From positions 1,488,001 to 1,552,000 of the forward strand of contig NZ_JAPEMI010000002.1 of assembly GCF_026342835.1 (NCBI RefSeq): a DNA stretch of 64,000 bases, written 5' to 3'. The position numbers were made by a program, and so were the translations under genes. Within the stretch, counting starts at the first letter, position 1; each line of letters begins with the position of its first letter. Positions 24,686-33,843 of this stretch are shown here, piece after piece. This DNA comes from Streptomyces sp. NBC_00154 (lineage in GTDB: Bacteria > Actinomycetota > Actinomycetes > Streptomycetales > Streptomycetaceae). A model generated the notes under the pieces. That model was not told the origin of the DNA and made no database searches. It saw only the letters and a list, made by a program, of their open reading frames with translations.

Positions 24686-26728
24686 ATGGACCCTGGTTTC
24701 GATGCGGCGGTGCTGCACGCGCTGTTCACTCAGCCGCCGATCGGCCTGCAGGTTCTGGATCCGGAGCTGCGGATCGTGCGCTTCAACTCTGCCGCCCTCG
24801 GCGTCCAGGGCCTCGACATGAGTGACGCGGTCGGCCGGACCTGGCGCGAGCTGGGATTCGCCGCGGACGATGTGGAGAGCATGCTGCGCACGGTGCTGGA
24901 GACGGGCGAGGCGGTGACCGATTTCCGGTACCGGGGCCGTCTGGCCGTCCTCGGCGGCGTGGAGAAGGTGCTGTCGATCTCGGCGTTCCGTCTCCAGGAC
25001 GCCGAAGGCCGCACGCTGGGGGTGGCCGGCACGGTGGTGGACATCACCGAGCGGGATCGCGCCGAGCAGCGCCTGCAGCTGCTGTACCGGGCCGGTGAGC
25101 GGATCGGGAGCAGCCTGGATGTGTTCCGCACGGCGCAGGAACTCGCCGACGTCACTGTGGGCGAGCTGGCCGACGCGGTGTCGGTCGATGTTCTCGATTC
25201 CGTGCTGCAGGGTGAGGCGCCGCGCCCGGGACCGTTGGTCGACCCGGTCACCGTGCGCCGGGCGGGGTTCCAGGTGGCATACGAATCGGCGGTGCGAAGC
25301 GCGTACGAGATCGGGGGTGTGTGGGTGATTGCCCGGGGCACCCCGTACGCGCAGGCCCTGAGCGATCTGAGGCCCCGGCTCGTCCGGCAGCTGAAGGCCG
25401 ACGACCCGTGGCTGGTCCGACATCCGGAGCTCGCCAAGAAGGTGCGTGAGGCAGGTGTGCACTCGCTGATGGCCGTTCCGATGGCCGCGCGCGGCGTGGT
25501 GCTCGGCATGGCGGGCTTCTACCGGGGCCCCGGATCACTGCCCTTCGACGACGCCGACCTCGGCGTCGCCACCGATGTGGTGGCCCGGGCCGCGGTGTGC
25601 GTCGACAACGCCCGCCGCTACACCCGTGAGCGCACGATCGCCCGCCTCACCCAGCGGGCCCTGGTGCCCGACCGGCTGCCCTCGCAGACCGCCGCGGAGA
25701 CCACGTTCACCTTCCTGCCTGTGACCTCCAGCGGCGTTTGGTACGACGTCATCCCACTCTCCGGTGCACGTATCGCGCTCGTCGCGGGCGATGTATCCGG
25801 CCACGGCCTGCATACCGTGACCACGATGGGCCGGCTGCGCACGGCAATCAGCGCCCTGGCCGCGATGGACCTGCAGGCCGACGAACTCCTCGAAAACCTC
25901 CACGCCCTGACCGAGCAGCTCGCCCGCGAACACCCGCCCGTCGAGAACTCCGACCAGTCGGAGCTGACGGCGACCTGCCTCTTTGTGATCTACGACCCGG
26001 TCACCCGCACCTGCACCCTGTCCCGGGCGGGACATCCTGCGCCCGTCCTGGCCCTCCCCGACGGCAGCATCCACGTCATCGACGTCCCGGCGGGGCCGAA
26101 CCTGGGTCGCGGCGTGGCCTCCTACCGGTCCACCAGCGTGGACCTGCCCGAGGGCAGCATCCTCACTCTCCACAACGCGGAACTCCTGCAGGACACCGAT
26201 CAGGACCAGCTTCCTGCCTTCCAGAACGCCTTCAGCACACCCACGGGCCTGACCGGCCGCCTGCAGGACATGTGCGACGCGCTGATGAACTCATTGCTCC
26301 CCGACAACCCCGCCGACGACGCCCTGCTCCTGCTGGCCCGCACCCGCTCACTCGGCCCAGATCAGGTGGCCTCCTGGACGCTGCCCCACGAACCCGAGAG
26401 CGCCGCAGCAGCCCGCCGTCTGGTCGCCGGCCAGCTCATCGACTGGAACCTCGACGACCTCACTTTCAGCACCGAACTGATCGCCAGCGAACTGGTCACC
26501 AACGCCGTCCGCTACTCCACGGGGCCGGCAGAGCTCCGGCTGATCAACGACCGCGCGCTGATCTGCGAGGTCTCCGACAACAGCAACACCGCCCCCCAGC
26601 TGCGACACGCGGAGGACGACGACGAAGGCGGTCGCGGCCTGTACCTGGTCGCGCAACTGACCCAGCACTGGGGCACCCGCCACACCGGACGCGGCAAGAC
26701 CATCTGGACCGAGCAGGCGCTTTCTTGA
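24686..26728 (+). CDS. PAS-GAF-SpoIIE-ATPase regulator with degenerate phosphatase motifs
   Basis: The 680-residue protein has a PAS domain (residues 5-130), a GAF domain (135-310, ending VARAAVCVDNARRYTRERT), a PP2C/SpoIIE domain (about 330-530) and an RsbW-like ATPase (565-680, with LIASELVTNAVRYS and EGGRGLYLVAQL). In the phosphatase domain the usual GGDWYDV is SGVWYDV and the usual YTDGL is HNAEL, so two metal-binding Asp positions are lost; GDVSGHG and DDALLLLART remain. It may act as a pseudophosphatase sensor or ATPase-kinase. The ATG at 24686 has a weak ribosome site. No sigma partner is adjacent. Confidence 0.88.
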   Translation: MDPGFDAAVLHALFTQPPIGLQVLDPELRIVRFNSAALGVQGLDMSDAVGRTWRELGFAADDVESMLRTVLETGEAVTDFRYRGRLAVLGGVEKVLSISAFRLQDAEGRTLGVAGTVVDITERDRAEQRLQLLYRAGERIGSSLDVFRTAQELADVTVGELADAVSVDVLDSVLQGEAPRPGPLVDPVTVRRAGFQVAYESAVRSAYEIGGVWVIARGTPYAQALSDLRPRLVRQLKADDPWLVRHPELAKKVREAGVHSLMAVPMAARGVVLGMAGFYRGPGSLPFDDADLGVATDVVARAAVCVDNARRYTRERTIARLTQRALVPDRLPSQTAAETTFTFLPVTSSGVWYDVIPLSGARIALVAGDVSGHGLHTVTTMGRLRTAISALAAMDLQADELLENLHALTEQLAREHPPVENSDQSELTATCLFVIYDPVTRTCTLSRAGHPAPVLALPDGSIHVIDVPAGPNLGRGVASYRSTSVDLPEGSILTLHNAELLQDTDQDQLPAFQNAFSTPTGLTGRLQDMCDALMNSLLPDNPADDALLLLARTRSLGPDQVASWTLPHEPESAAAARRLVAGQLIDWNLDDLTFSTELIASELVTNAVRYSTGPAELRLINDRALICEVSDNSNTAPQLRHAEDDDEGGRGLYLVAQLTQHWGTRHTGRGKTIWTEQALS

Positions 26729-26992
26729 CGCTCCATGGCTTCGATCACTTCTTGCGGCAGCGTTTGTTGACGAGTTATGACGTCAGCATCAGGCCCAGGG
26801 CTCCCCGGATCGTCACGAGTTTTGAAGGCACCCGCTGATGCAGCCGAGTCACGTCGACGGCTCCGCGACAAAGCTGTCACAGGGTTCCAAGATCGCTTGA
26901 CCTTGCCCCAGGGGGAACGGCGACAGTGTCTCCATAGATCACATGAGCGGGCGGTGTGCGCTCGCCAGCCAGGATGAAGAGGGGGAGATTGT

Positions 26993-27631
26993 GTGACCGC
27001 GACCTGCGTCATTCTCGATATCGGCGGCGTGTTGGAGATCACGCCGGAAACTGGGTGGGTGCAACGGTGGGAAGAGCGGCTGGAGCTGCCGCCTGGCACT
27101 GTGCATGAGCGGATGCACGATGTGTGGCAAGCCGGGAGCGTCGGGAGCATCAGCGAACGAGAGGTTCACAAGCAGGTGGCAGCACGCTTGGGGCTCAACG
27201 CACCCCAAGTCGAAGCCTTCATGGCTGATATCTGGACGGAATACCTGGGGACACCGAACGAGGAACTCATCGCTTATGTGCGGGGGCTCCAGGGGAAGTG
27301 CAGGCTGGGCATCCTGAGTAACAGCTTCGTCGGTGCCCGGGAGAGAGAGACGGCGCTGTACCACTTCGACGAATTGGTCGAGCAGATCGTCTACTCGCAC
27401 GAGATCGGCATCGAGAAGCCAGACCCACGTGCCTTCGAGGCCGTATGCGCCAGTCTGGGGGTGCAGCCGGAGAGCTGTCTCTTCATCGACGACTTCGCAG
27501 TCAACGTTGAGGCCGCCCAGGCGGCGGGCATGCAGGCGCATCTGTTCGAGGACAATGCCCGCACGATCACGCGCATCGCGGCTCATCTGGACTCGCGTCC
27601 CCGGGTTGCAGAGGGTGCCCTGCTCGGATGA
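26993..27631 (+). CDS. HAD-superfamily hydrolase (HAD-IA type)
   Basis: Motif I is DIGGVLEIT (residues 9-17), motif II is LGILSNS (about 104-110), motif III includes the Lys of GIEKPDP, and motif IV is CLFIDDFAVNV. This is the DxGGVL subgroup, which often lacks the second motif-I Asp, so it may be a phosphatase of weak activity or a regulator. Length (212 residues) is typical. A GGGGGAG site precedes the GTG start. It lies between the SpoIIE gene and an IS21 element and has no obvious partner. Confidence 0.88.
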   Translation: MTATCVILDIGGVLEITPETGWVQRWEERLELPPGTVHERMHDVWQAGSVGSISEREVHKQVAARLGLNAPQVEAFMADIWTEYLGTPNEELIAYVRGLQGKCRLGILSNSFVGARERETALYHFDELVEQIVYSHEIGIEKPDPRAFEAVCASLGVQPESCLFIDDFAVNVEAAQAAGMQAHLFEDNARTITRIAAHLDSRPRVAEGALLG

Positions 27632-27684
27632 CCTCGGCTTGGCCGGCCTTCAACAGTTGTCCGCCAGGCGGTAGAGCGGGTTGG

Positions 27685-28479
27685 TCAGACCGCTTCTGCG
27701 CGTTCGGCTCGGGCTCGGGTGCTGGCCAGGCGGTAGGAGTCGGTACCGGTCTCGATGATGGTGCCGTTGAAGGTGAGCCGGTCGACGATGGCCGCGCAGA
27801 GACGGGGATCGGTGAAGGTCTTTGTCCATCCGCCGAACGACTCGTTGGAGGCGATGGCGACGCTGTTCTTCTCCTCCCGTTCGGTCAGCACCTGGAAGAG
27901 CAGTTCGGCGCCGTGGCGGTCCAGCTCCATGTAGCCGAGCTCATCAATGCAGAGCAGGTCAACGCGACCGTAGCGGGCGATGGTCTTGTTGAGCTGCTTC
28001 TCGTCGGCGGCCTCGACAAGCTCGTTCACCAGCTTCGTGGCGAGCGTGTAGCGAACTCGGTAGCCCTTCATCGCCGCCTCGGTGCCCAGGGCGATCAGCA
28101 TGTGGGACTTGCCGGTGCCGGAGTCGCCGATCAGACAGAGCGGCTGACTCTTCTTGATCTATTCGCAGCTGGCAAGGGTGTGGACGGTGGCGGCGTCGAT
28201 GTTCGGGTTGGCGTCGAAGTCGAAGGCCCGCAGCGATTTCTCCTGTGGGAAGCCGGCGGCCTTGATCCGCCGTTCCGACCGTCGACGAGCCCGGTCGTCG
28301 CACTCGGTCATCAGCAGTTCGGCGAGGAAGCCGCGGTAGGTCATCTGGTCCTTGACCGCCCTGTCGGCGATGTCGGTGAACTCGTTGCGGATCGACGGCA
28401 GCCGCAGCAGGCGGCAGGCGGTGTCGATGGCGGCGTCGGCGGCCTGCTCGGTCAAGCCTCGCTGGCGGGGCAGGGTCAC
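27685..28479 (-). pseudogene. istB: istB, IS21 helper ATPase with in-frame TAG
   Basis: The N-terminal part (GLTEQAADAAIDTACRLLRLP, then MTYRGFLAELLMTECDDR) leads to a TAG at 28159-28161 where relatives have Trp (CEWIKK). The same frame continues with the Walker A GDSGTGKSHM, Walker B LLCIDELGYM and SNESFGGW to the end. Start is a GTG that overlaps the istA stop (GTGA). The single TGG-to-TAG change should truncate the ATPase before its nucleotide site, so this IS21 copy is probably immobile unless suppressed. Confidence 0.88.
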
Positions 28480-30119
28480 TGTGCTTCTCCCTCATGGTGG
28501 TCGCTGCCGCTGTTGCGACGGCGTCTGAGCAGTTGGTCATAGGGGGTCACCGACGGCAGTGGTCTGGTGTCCGGCGCGAGGTGCGCGAGGCGCCACTCGT
28601 GCAGCGACGTGACCGTCGCTGGCGTCCCGGGAAGCGTCGGGACGGCTGCACCGACGGTTGGCTCGTCCTCCGCCTGGGCGGCTTTGCGGGCCTCCAGCGC
28701 AACGGCGTCGGCGGTCAGAGCGCCGGCCCGCAGTGCGGTGGCCAGGCCCGCTACCACGTGCTCGTGGGCGAGGTGCCGGTTCAGCAGCAGGACCTCGATC
28801 AGCGCCCGGGTGCCGTCCCGTTCGCCGTGGATCTTGCGGGCCTGAGCCCACCAAGCGTTGTGGACCGGGGTGAACCTGCCCGCTGACCGGGCCTGTTCCA
28901 GAGCCGTGGCACCGGGGAAGGCGCCGGGCTTGCGGATGAGGACTTCAAGGTAATGGTCTAGGTCCAGACGGCAGCTGCCCTTCGCGATCAGCCTCTCGTG
29001 GCGGGCCACCTCGACGTTCCTGTCATAAACCACCAGGTGAGAGGCGTGCAGGACGACACGCACCCGCTTGCCGATGAGGCGAGTCGGGACCGAGTAGCGG
29101 TTGGTCCGGACGGCGATCTGGCTGTAGCGGTCGACGCGCGGCGTGAACAGTCGGCCGGTCTCGAACGGCTCTTCCGGCAGCGGCATCAGCAGCGGCTGTT
29201 CGACGGCGAAGTATTCGTCGACGGTCCGCGGCCGTGAACCGATCCTCCGATGCCCGTCGTGCAGATCCCACTGGTCGACCATCTCGTTCAGCTCGGCGAG
29301 GGAGTCGACTTCCGGGACCGGCGTGAAGTGGTTGCGGCGGAAGTAGCCGATCATCCCTTCGACGCCGCCCTTTTCGTGGGCTCCTTCGATGCCCGGGCGG
29401 CAGTAGAAGCTCTCGATGTTGAAGTGCGAGCGGAAGGCGATCCACCGGTCGGTCTCCACCCGGGCCCGGTTCAACCCCAGCACCTGGGCGACGGCCGACT
29501 TCAGGTTGTCGTAGCGGATCTTGCTTCGCGGGACACCACCCAGCGTACGAAGCGCGTGCACGTGCCCTTCGAAGAAGGCTTCCTGGCCGCAGGAGGCGAA
29601 GACCCGGTGGACGGCCTTGCCCGAGTAGGACAGGCGGAGCGAGAACAAATAGCAGGTCACCAGCTCGCCGGCCAGGCGCACGGTCACGTCGCCGAAGTCG
29701 ACCTCCGCCTCGTGGTCCGGAAGGTGGGTCTGCGGCACGAACGCTTCCACCAGGGCTTTGCCCGAGGCCGCGAGGATTTCCGGCTTCCGGTCGGAGACAT
29801 AGCGCCGGACCATCTGGTAGGACACATCGGCGCCATGCTCCTCGACGAGCCGGTGGAAGATCCGCGTGATCGTATGGTGCTGCTTGCGCGGTGCGTCGAG
29901 ATCCGTCCGCAGTATGTCGTCGATCACCGGCTTGTACGGATCCAGCGCAGTTGGCCGAGGCGGCAGCTTCTTCCGAGGTTCCGGCCAGACGGAGTCCACA
30001 GCCTTCTTGACCGTCCGCCACGACACGTTGTACTTGCGCTCAAGCTCGCGCATCTTCATGCCGGCACGGTGATCACGCCGGATCGCCGCGTACAGCTCGA
30101 CCTTGGACATCTGCGGCAT
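28476..30119 (-). CDS. istA: IS21-family transposase IstA
   Basis: The 547-residue protein has an N-terminal HTH (MKMRELERKYNVSWRTVKKAV), a DDE core with EVDFGDVTVRL, RYDNLKSAV and the Glu in HEKGGVEGMIGYFRR, and the C-terminal beta-barrel/Mu-like part (RYSVPTRLIGKRVRVV). The length and the overlap with istB are normal for IS21. The gene itself appears intact. Upstream, repeated copies of CTCGTGAA-type words probably are the multiple terminal repeats of the element. Confidence 0.93.
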   Translation of the reverse strand: MPQMSKVELYAAIRRDHRAGMKMRELERKYNVSWRTVKKAVDSVWPEPRKKLPPRPTALDPYKPVIDDILRTDLDAPRKQHHTITRIFHRLVEEHGADVSYQMVRRYVSDRKPEILAASGKALVEAFVPQTHLPDHEAEVDFGDVTVRLAGELVTCYLFSLRLSYSGKAVHRVFASCGQEAFFEGHVHALRTLGGVPRSKIRYDNLKSAVAQVLGLNRARVETDRWIAFRSHFNIESFYCRPGIEGAHEKGGVEGMIGYFRRNHFTPVPEVDSLAELNEMVDQWDLHDGHRRIGSRPRTVDEYFAVEQPLLMPLPEEPFETGRLFTPRVDRYSQIAVRTNRYSVPTRLIGKRVRVVLHASHLVVYDRNVEVARHERLIAKGSCRLDLDHYLEVLIRKPGAFPGATALEQARSAGRFTPVHNAWWAQARKIHGERDGTRALIEVLLLNRHLAHEHVVAGLATALRAGALTADAVALEARKAAQAEDEPTVGAAVPTLPGTPATVTSLHEWRLAHLAPDTRPLPSVTPYDQLLRRRRNSGSDHHEGEAQ

Positions 30120-30365
30120 GACCAGGACCTTTCACCAGAAGCACCCCGATGCTGTCCTGGCAAGTACCCGAGTGCTGTCAAAACTCGTGAACATCACCCG
30201 ACCGTGGATCTGGGTGCCTCCCAAACCCGTGAACAACTGACGGCACTACTCGTGAATAGAGCCACGCTCCACGACCGTGCTGCTGGGGGGCGATAGCGAG
30301 CTGCTGTAACGCTGTGCTCAGAACAGGAAACGGCGGAGCTGTTCCCTGGTCCGGGGCCTTTTGCC

Positions 30366-30410
30366 TGGTGCCCCCGGCAGGATTCGAACCTGCGACACCC
30401 GCTTTAGGAG
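30366..30410 (-). other. 3' half of tRNA-Arg (anticodon CCT), attachment-site scar
   Basis: The minus strand reads the anticodon loop CTCCTAA, the T-arm GGTTCGAATCC and acceptor end GCCGGGGGCACCA of tRNA-Arg(CCT), including an encoded CCA. The D-arm and 5' acceptor strand are absent; the match stops just inside the anticodon stem. A tRNA 3' half in isolation is the usual product of tRNA-site integration (attL/attR). Confidence 0.8.
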
Positions 30411-30491
30411 CGTGGTGGGGCGAGTGGGGGTCTGACCTGTGGGATGCCGACTTCGGCGGTTACTGGCTTCGGCCACCGCCGGCAGCCGCAG

Positions 30492-30969
30492 TTCCCCGTG
30501 AGTCCCCGCCCGATCTGGCGCGGTTGTGGCACGGCCAGATCCGCAGCTCTACGCAGAGTGGTCAGAGACAGCCATACCGGCCCCAGCCTTGCCTCATGAC
30601 GCCTGGATGAGCAGGCTCCAGCCCATCGCCCGGATCTCGTCGTAGGTTGCAGGCCGAGTGAGCATGTCTGTCGTGAGGAAGTGCAGCTCCTCGTCTGGCT
30701 GCCACCGGCCGGTCATGCACTCCTCGCACTCCAGCAGGACACGATCCGCTTCGACGTCGGCACTGAAGACGATCAGGCCATTCGAGCACACCTGGCACTC
30801 CAGGCTGCTGATGAGCGATTCAACCACTACGTCCCCTCTGCCTGGCTCCAAGGTCCCCTGCCTAACACCCTAGTTTGGAAGACCTGGGATGCGGACGCTG
30901 GCTGACCTGGGACGCGTCTGACGTTGGCCGTAACTGAACTCTGGCCGAGCTTCCCCGTGAGTCCCCGCC
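30492..30969. repeat. Two direct copies of a 19-bp repeat
   Basis: TTCCCCGTGAGTCCCCGCC occurs at 30492-30510 and again at 30951-30969, flanking the small CxxC gene. The meaning is unknown; repeats near tRNA scars may be arm sites of an integrative element. Confidence 0.65.
30594..30827 (-). CDS. Small CxxC zinc-ribbon-like hypothetical protein
   Basis: The frame includes LECQVCSNGLIVFSADVEADRV followed by LLECEECMTGRW, i.e. two CxxC pairs about 25 residues apart, suitable for one zinc ion. The C-terminus (MLTRPATYDEIRAMGW) is helical. I chose the GTG at 30827 after GAGGGGAC; a start eight codons upstream at 30851 is possible. Similar small proteins occur widely in Streptomyces without function. 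It lies between the copies of a 19-bp direct repeat. Confidence 0.65.
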   Translation of the reverse strand: MVESLISSLECQVCSNGLIVFSADVEADRVLLECEECMTGRWQPDEELHFLTTDMLTRPATYDEIRAMGWSLLIQAS

Positions 30970-31125
30970 GCTTCCCGTTGGACCGGGCATGCAACGGGCA
31001 CGGCCCGGATCGCTAGGACTGTCCGGCCGATCACGAGGGTTGCGGGGAAGCGCGTGGATGCGCAGCGCGGCGGGTGCCATGATCACGCCGGTGTCCGGCG
31101 CGGTTCCGGCGCGCAGGGAGGGACC

Positions 31126-31440
31126 ATGAAGCTCTACGTTGCCATACCTGTTGTTCTGCTGGCGTTGCTCATCGCCGCCTCGGGCTTAGCGGGGATTACG
31201 CGTGGCTGGGTGCTCCCCGCGAACCGGCGGACGTTCCACCGCCCTCGCCTCTACGGGTGGGGCCAGTTGGTGGCTGCCTTCGCCCTGGGCTGGCAACAGG
31301 TCTGCTTCTGGGTGCTCAGCGACCCTGACACCCGCCAGCGGGGGTCGCTGAGCGGCGGCGTGCTGCTGCTGACCGGCCTCATCGTGATTATGGTGAGCCA
31401 TCGCACGGGCGGTAATCAGCAGGACAGCGGCACCCCCTGA
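31126..31440 (+). CDS. Small membrane protein, 104 residues
   Basis: Three hydrophobic segments are visible: the N-terminal YVAIPVVLLALLIAASGLAG, WGQLVAAFALGWQQVCFWV, and LLLTGLIVIMV. A GGGAGGGACC site precedes the ATG at 31126. No family is recognised. The gene lies alone between tRNA-Arg scars and may belong to the same imported segment. Confidence 0.7.
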   Translation: MKLYVAIPVVLLALLIAASGLAGITRGWVLPANRRTFHRPRLYGWGQLVAAFALGWQQVCFWVLSDPDTRQRGSLSGGVLLLTGLIVIMVSHRTGGNQQDSGTP

Positions 31441-31758
31441 GCGGGTGTCCCATCAGAGCTTGCCCTGCATCTCCTTCCGAACGGGTGGAGTACCCGGACG
31501 GGTGGCCCCCCGGATGCGATCCGAGGGCCACCTGGGTCAACCTGCTGTCCGGCTACTGTCCGGCTCAGCGGCCGGACCGGGGAGGCCGGATCAGATCCAG
31601 CCGCACTCGCACGGCACGCCCTCCCATCGGCGCCGAGTACGCGTGTGTGCGCTGATGTTGAACCGGGTTCGTTGGATTTTCACGAGTGAGTGACCTGCGG
31701 CGGCGGGGCTGGGCGGGGAAATCCCAAGAAATTGCCCAGAGTTGACGGTGGTACCTTC

Positions 31759-32943
31759 ATGGACATGCCGATGGGATACGTGGCGACGACCGCGCTCTTC
31801 GCCTGGTGCACCTTCTTCGCCGTTGTCGCGCCACGCCGGCCCCGGCCACTGGCGACCATGAGCTTCTGGTTCGGCCTGGGCCTCAACGAGGTGCCGTTCG
31901 TGGGCATCTATGTCTTGGTGGCCTCCACGGCACTGGCCGCCGCCGAGGGTGATCTGGAGTCACCGGGCGCCAAGGTGACGGCCGCAGTGGCCGCCGTCGT
32001 CACCGTCGGCCTTGCTGTCTCCGCCTGGCGGGGCCTGCGCACGGATCGGGTGGTCGGGCGGGCTCTTGAGCAGGGCCTCGGGACCGGCTGGCGGGATCGT
32101 GTGCACGTACCGCTGCGCCGCCACCGGCCCTGGGCCCGCATCCTGCTGCTGCCCGGCCTGATGCGGCGGCGTGACGTGCAGCGGATCCCCAACATCAGCT
32201 ACGGGGACGCCGGCCGCCGGAATCTCCTCGACATCTACCGCCGCCGCGACACACCGCAGAACGCGCCGGTCCTGATCTACTTCCACGGCGGCCACTACAC
32301 CAGCGGAGCGAAGAACCGCGAGGCACGGCCCCTGCTTTACCGGCTCGCCAGCCAGGGGTGGGTGTGCATCAGCGCCAACTACCGGCTGCGGCCCCAGACC
32401 ACCTTCCCTGGCCACCAGATCGACGCCAAGAAGGTCATCGCCTGGGTCCGCGAGCACGCCCCCGAGTACGGCGCCGATCCGTCGAGGCTGTTCGTGGCGG
32501 GCAGCTCCGCCGGCTCCAACCTGGCGGCCCTGTGCGCGCTCACGCCGAACGACCCGGTGTTCCAGCCCGGATTCGAGTCGGTCGACACCTCGGTCACCGC
32601 GGCGATCTGCCTCTACGGCTACTACGGCCACTACTTCGGCGATGCGCCGGACGAGCCGCCGCCCCCGCTCCAGCCACAGGGATACATCCACCCCGGTGCG
32701 CCGCCGTTCCTCATCGCCCACGGCACCAAGGACGCGCTGGCGACGATCGAGGGCGCCCGGAACTTCGTCGACCAACTGCGCCGCACCTCGGACAGCACCG
32801 TCGTCTACGCCGAACTGCCCAGTGGGCAGCACGCGTTCGACATTTTCCACTCCCCGCGCTTCGAGGCAGTCGTAGACGGAGTCGAAGCCTTTGCCGCCTG
32901 GGTCCTGGCCGCCTCGCAGCGCACTCCCGACTCAACCCGCTAG
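31759..32943 (+). CDS. Membrane-anchored alpha/beta hydrolase (HSL/carboxylesterase type)
   Basis: About 110 N-terminal residues contain three hydrophobic segments; the rest is an alpha/beta-hydrolase with the HSL-type oxyanion motif YFHGGHY (near residue 175), nucleophile elbow GSSAG (near 255), and acid/His in HGTKDALA and GQHAFDIF. Substrates are probably lipid or small esters. ATG at 31759 (MDMPMGYV) is preferred, with another at 31771. The gene is monocistronic and lies between the two tRNA scars, so it may be cargo. Confidence 0.87.
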   Translation: MDMPMGYVATTALFAWCTFFAVVAPRRPRPLATMSFWFGLGLNEVPFVGIYVLVASTALAAAEGDLESPGAKVTAAVAAVVTVGLAVSAWRGLRTDRVVGRALEQGLGTGWRDRVHVPLRRHRPWARILLLPGLMRRRDVQRIPNISYGDAGRRNLLDIYRRRDTPQNAPVLIYFHGGHYTSGAKNREARPLLYRLASQGWVCISANYRLRPQTTFPGHQIDAKKVIAWVREHAPEYGADPSRLFVAGSSAGSNLAALCALTPNDPVFQPGFESVDTSVTAAICLYGYYGHYFGDAPDEPPPPLQPQGYIHPGAPPFLIAHGTKDALATIEGARNFVDQLRRTSDSTVVYAELPSGQHAFDIFHSPRFEAVVDGVEAFAAWVLAASQRTPDSTR

Positions 32944-33383
32944 GTCGATGGGGTGAGCGCGGCCTGCGCAGATTCCTCCACCTCAACCCACCCCCGCTTC
33001 CATCCCGTCCGCCTTCGGCCCATACACCGTGGAGCGGGCGTGGTTCAGGGCGTCAAGGTGGAGCGCGCCACTGTACGAACGACCTTGACGCCCTGGGCCG
33101 CGGCTGCTCGGCTCTGCCTGGGTCGAAGGTGGTCGGGATGGGAGCCCACGACGCTCGCCACGATCCGGCCGGCACTCCAGAGCGACGCTTCCGCGCGAGG
33201 TGTTCTTGTAGACCCCCGTGAGCTCGTCGACCTGGGAGCGCCACCGTGTATCCACCGCAGCCACCCGCAGAACGCCGGTGACAGCCGGACAGTGCCGGAC
33301 CTTCCCCACTGTGACCTGGGGTCGGTCCGGCGCTTATGCGTTCGCAACGCGGCCCTCGCTACGGTGCGGTGACCTGCCGAAAA
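32944..33383. other. Region without a supported gene
   Basis: Open frames in both directions lack motifs. The segment leads into the tRNA terminator and tRNA scar and may be leftover DNA from an integration or excision. Confidence 0.4.
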
Positions 33384-33403
33384 GGCCCTCCCGAGGGAGG
33401 GCC
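33384..33403 (-). terminator. Rho-independent terminator downstream of the tRNA-Arg scar
   Basis: GGCCCTCC and GGAGGGCC pair with loop CGAG, followed on the minus strand by TTTTC. It lies 20 bases beyond the tRNA 3' end and is the normal type of terminator for a tRNA gene. Confidence 0.82.
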
Positions 33404-33423
33404 TGGCTTGGTGCGGACTGTGT

Positions 33424-33470
33424 GCCCCCGGCAGGACTCGAACCTGCGGCCAAGCGCTTAGAAGGCGCCT
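33424..33470 (-). other. 3' half of tRNA-Arg (anticodon TCT), attachment-site scar
   Basis: On the minus strand the anticodon stem-loop with CTTCTAA, the variable loop, T-arm GGTTCGAGTCC and acceptor end GCCGGGGGCAC are present, followed by a tRNA-type terminator. The 5' acceptor strand and D-arm are missing: the match stops where the anticodon stem begins. This is an att-type remnant, in the same orientation as the one at 30366. Confidence 0.8.
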
Positions 33471-33843
33471 GGGGTGATCGTCTGCGCATCCCTCCTGACC
33501 TGGTGCTCCACGGACGCCGAGCGCGATAGATCGGCGCCTTCGGCACGTATTCGACAGGGGGCGCCAACGTCCACTGGCTACGGCCGCTCCTGCCGGGTGT
33601 CTGGCTGAGCATGCTTGCTCTGATCTATACCTCGCACAGCACAGCAACCACGGCGTGGGCCTTCGTGGGAGCCATTCTCATCGTGTTGGCGGTGGGTTGG
33701 TACATCCGGATGAATCTCACCTGAGGCGCGATCCAGATTTTTCGGAGTTCGGCGGTCTGGGGATGTCGAGAACGTGCCACCGGCTCCGTCCCAGGGGCAT
33801 CAGCGGCCACCACCGGCCGCACGAGGAAGAAGGAGAAGCCAGC

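Larger units (their letters stand above)
27685..30256 (-). mobile_element. IS21-family element, istB mutated; ends approximate
   Basis: The istA-istB pair defines the element. Repeats CAAAACTCGTGAAC (30179-30192), CAAACCCGTGAACA (30222-30235) and ACTCGTGAA (30248-30256) upstream of istA resemble the multiple terminal repeats of IS21. I could not find a clear matching repeat or a target duplication beyond the istB end near 27632-27684, so the left boundary is not fixed. Confidence 0.7.

Noticed and set aside
30366..30440. A possible complete tRNA-Arg gene.
   Set aside because: The 5' acceptor strand and D-arm cannot be found upstream; only the 3' half matches. The same holds for 33424-33470.
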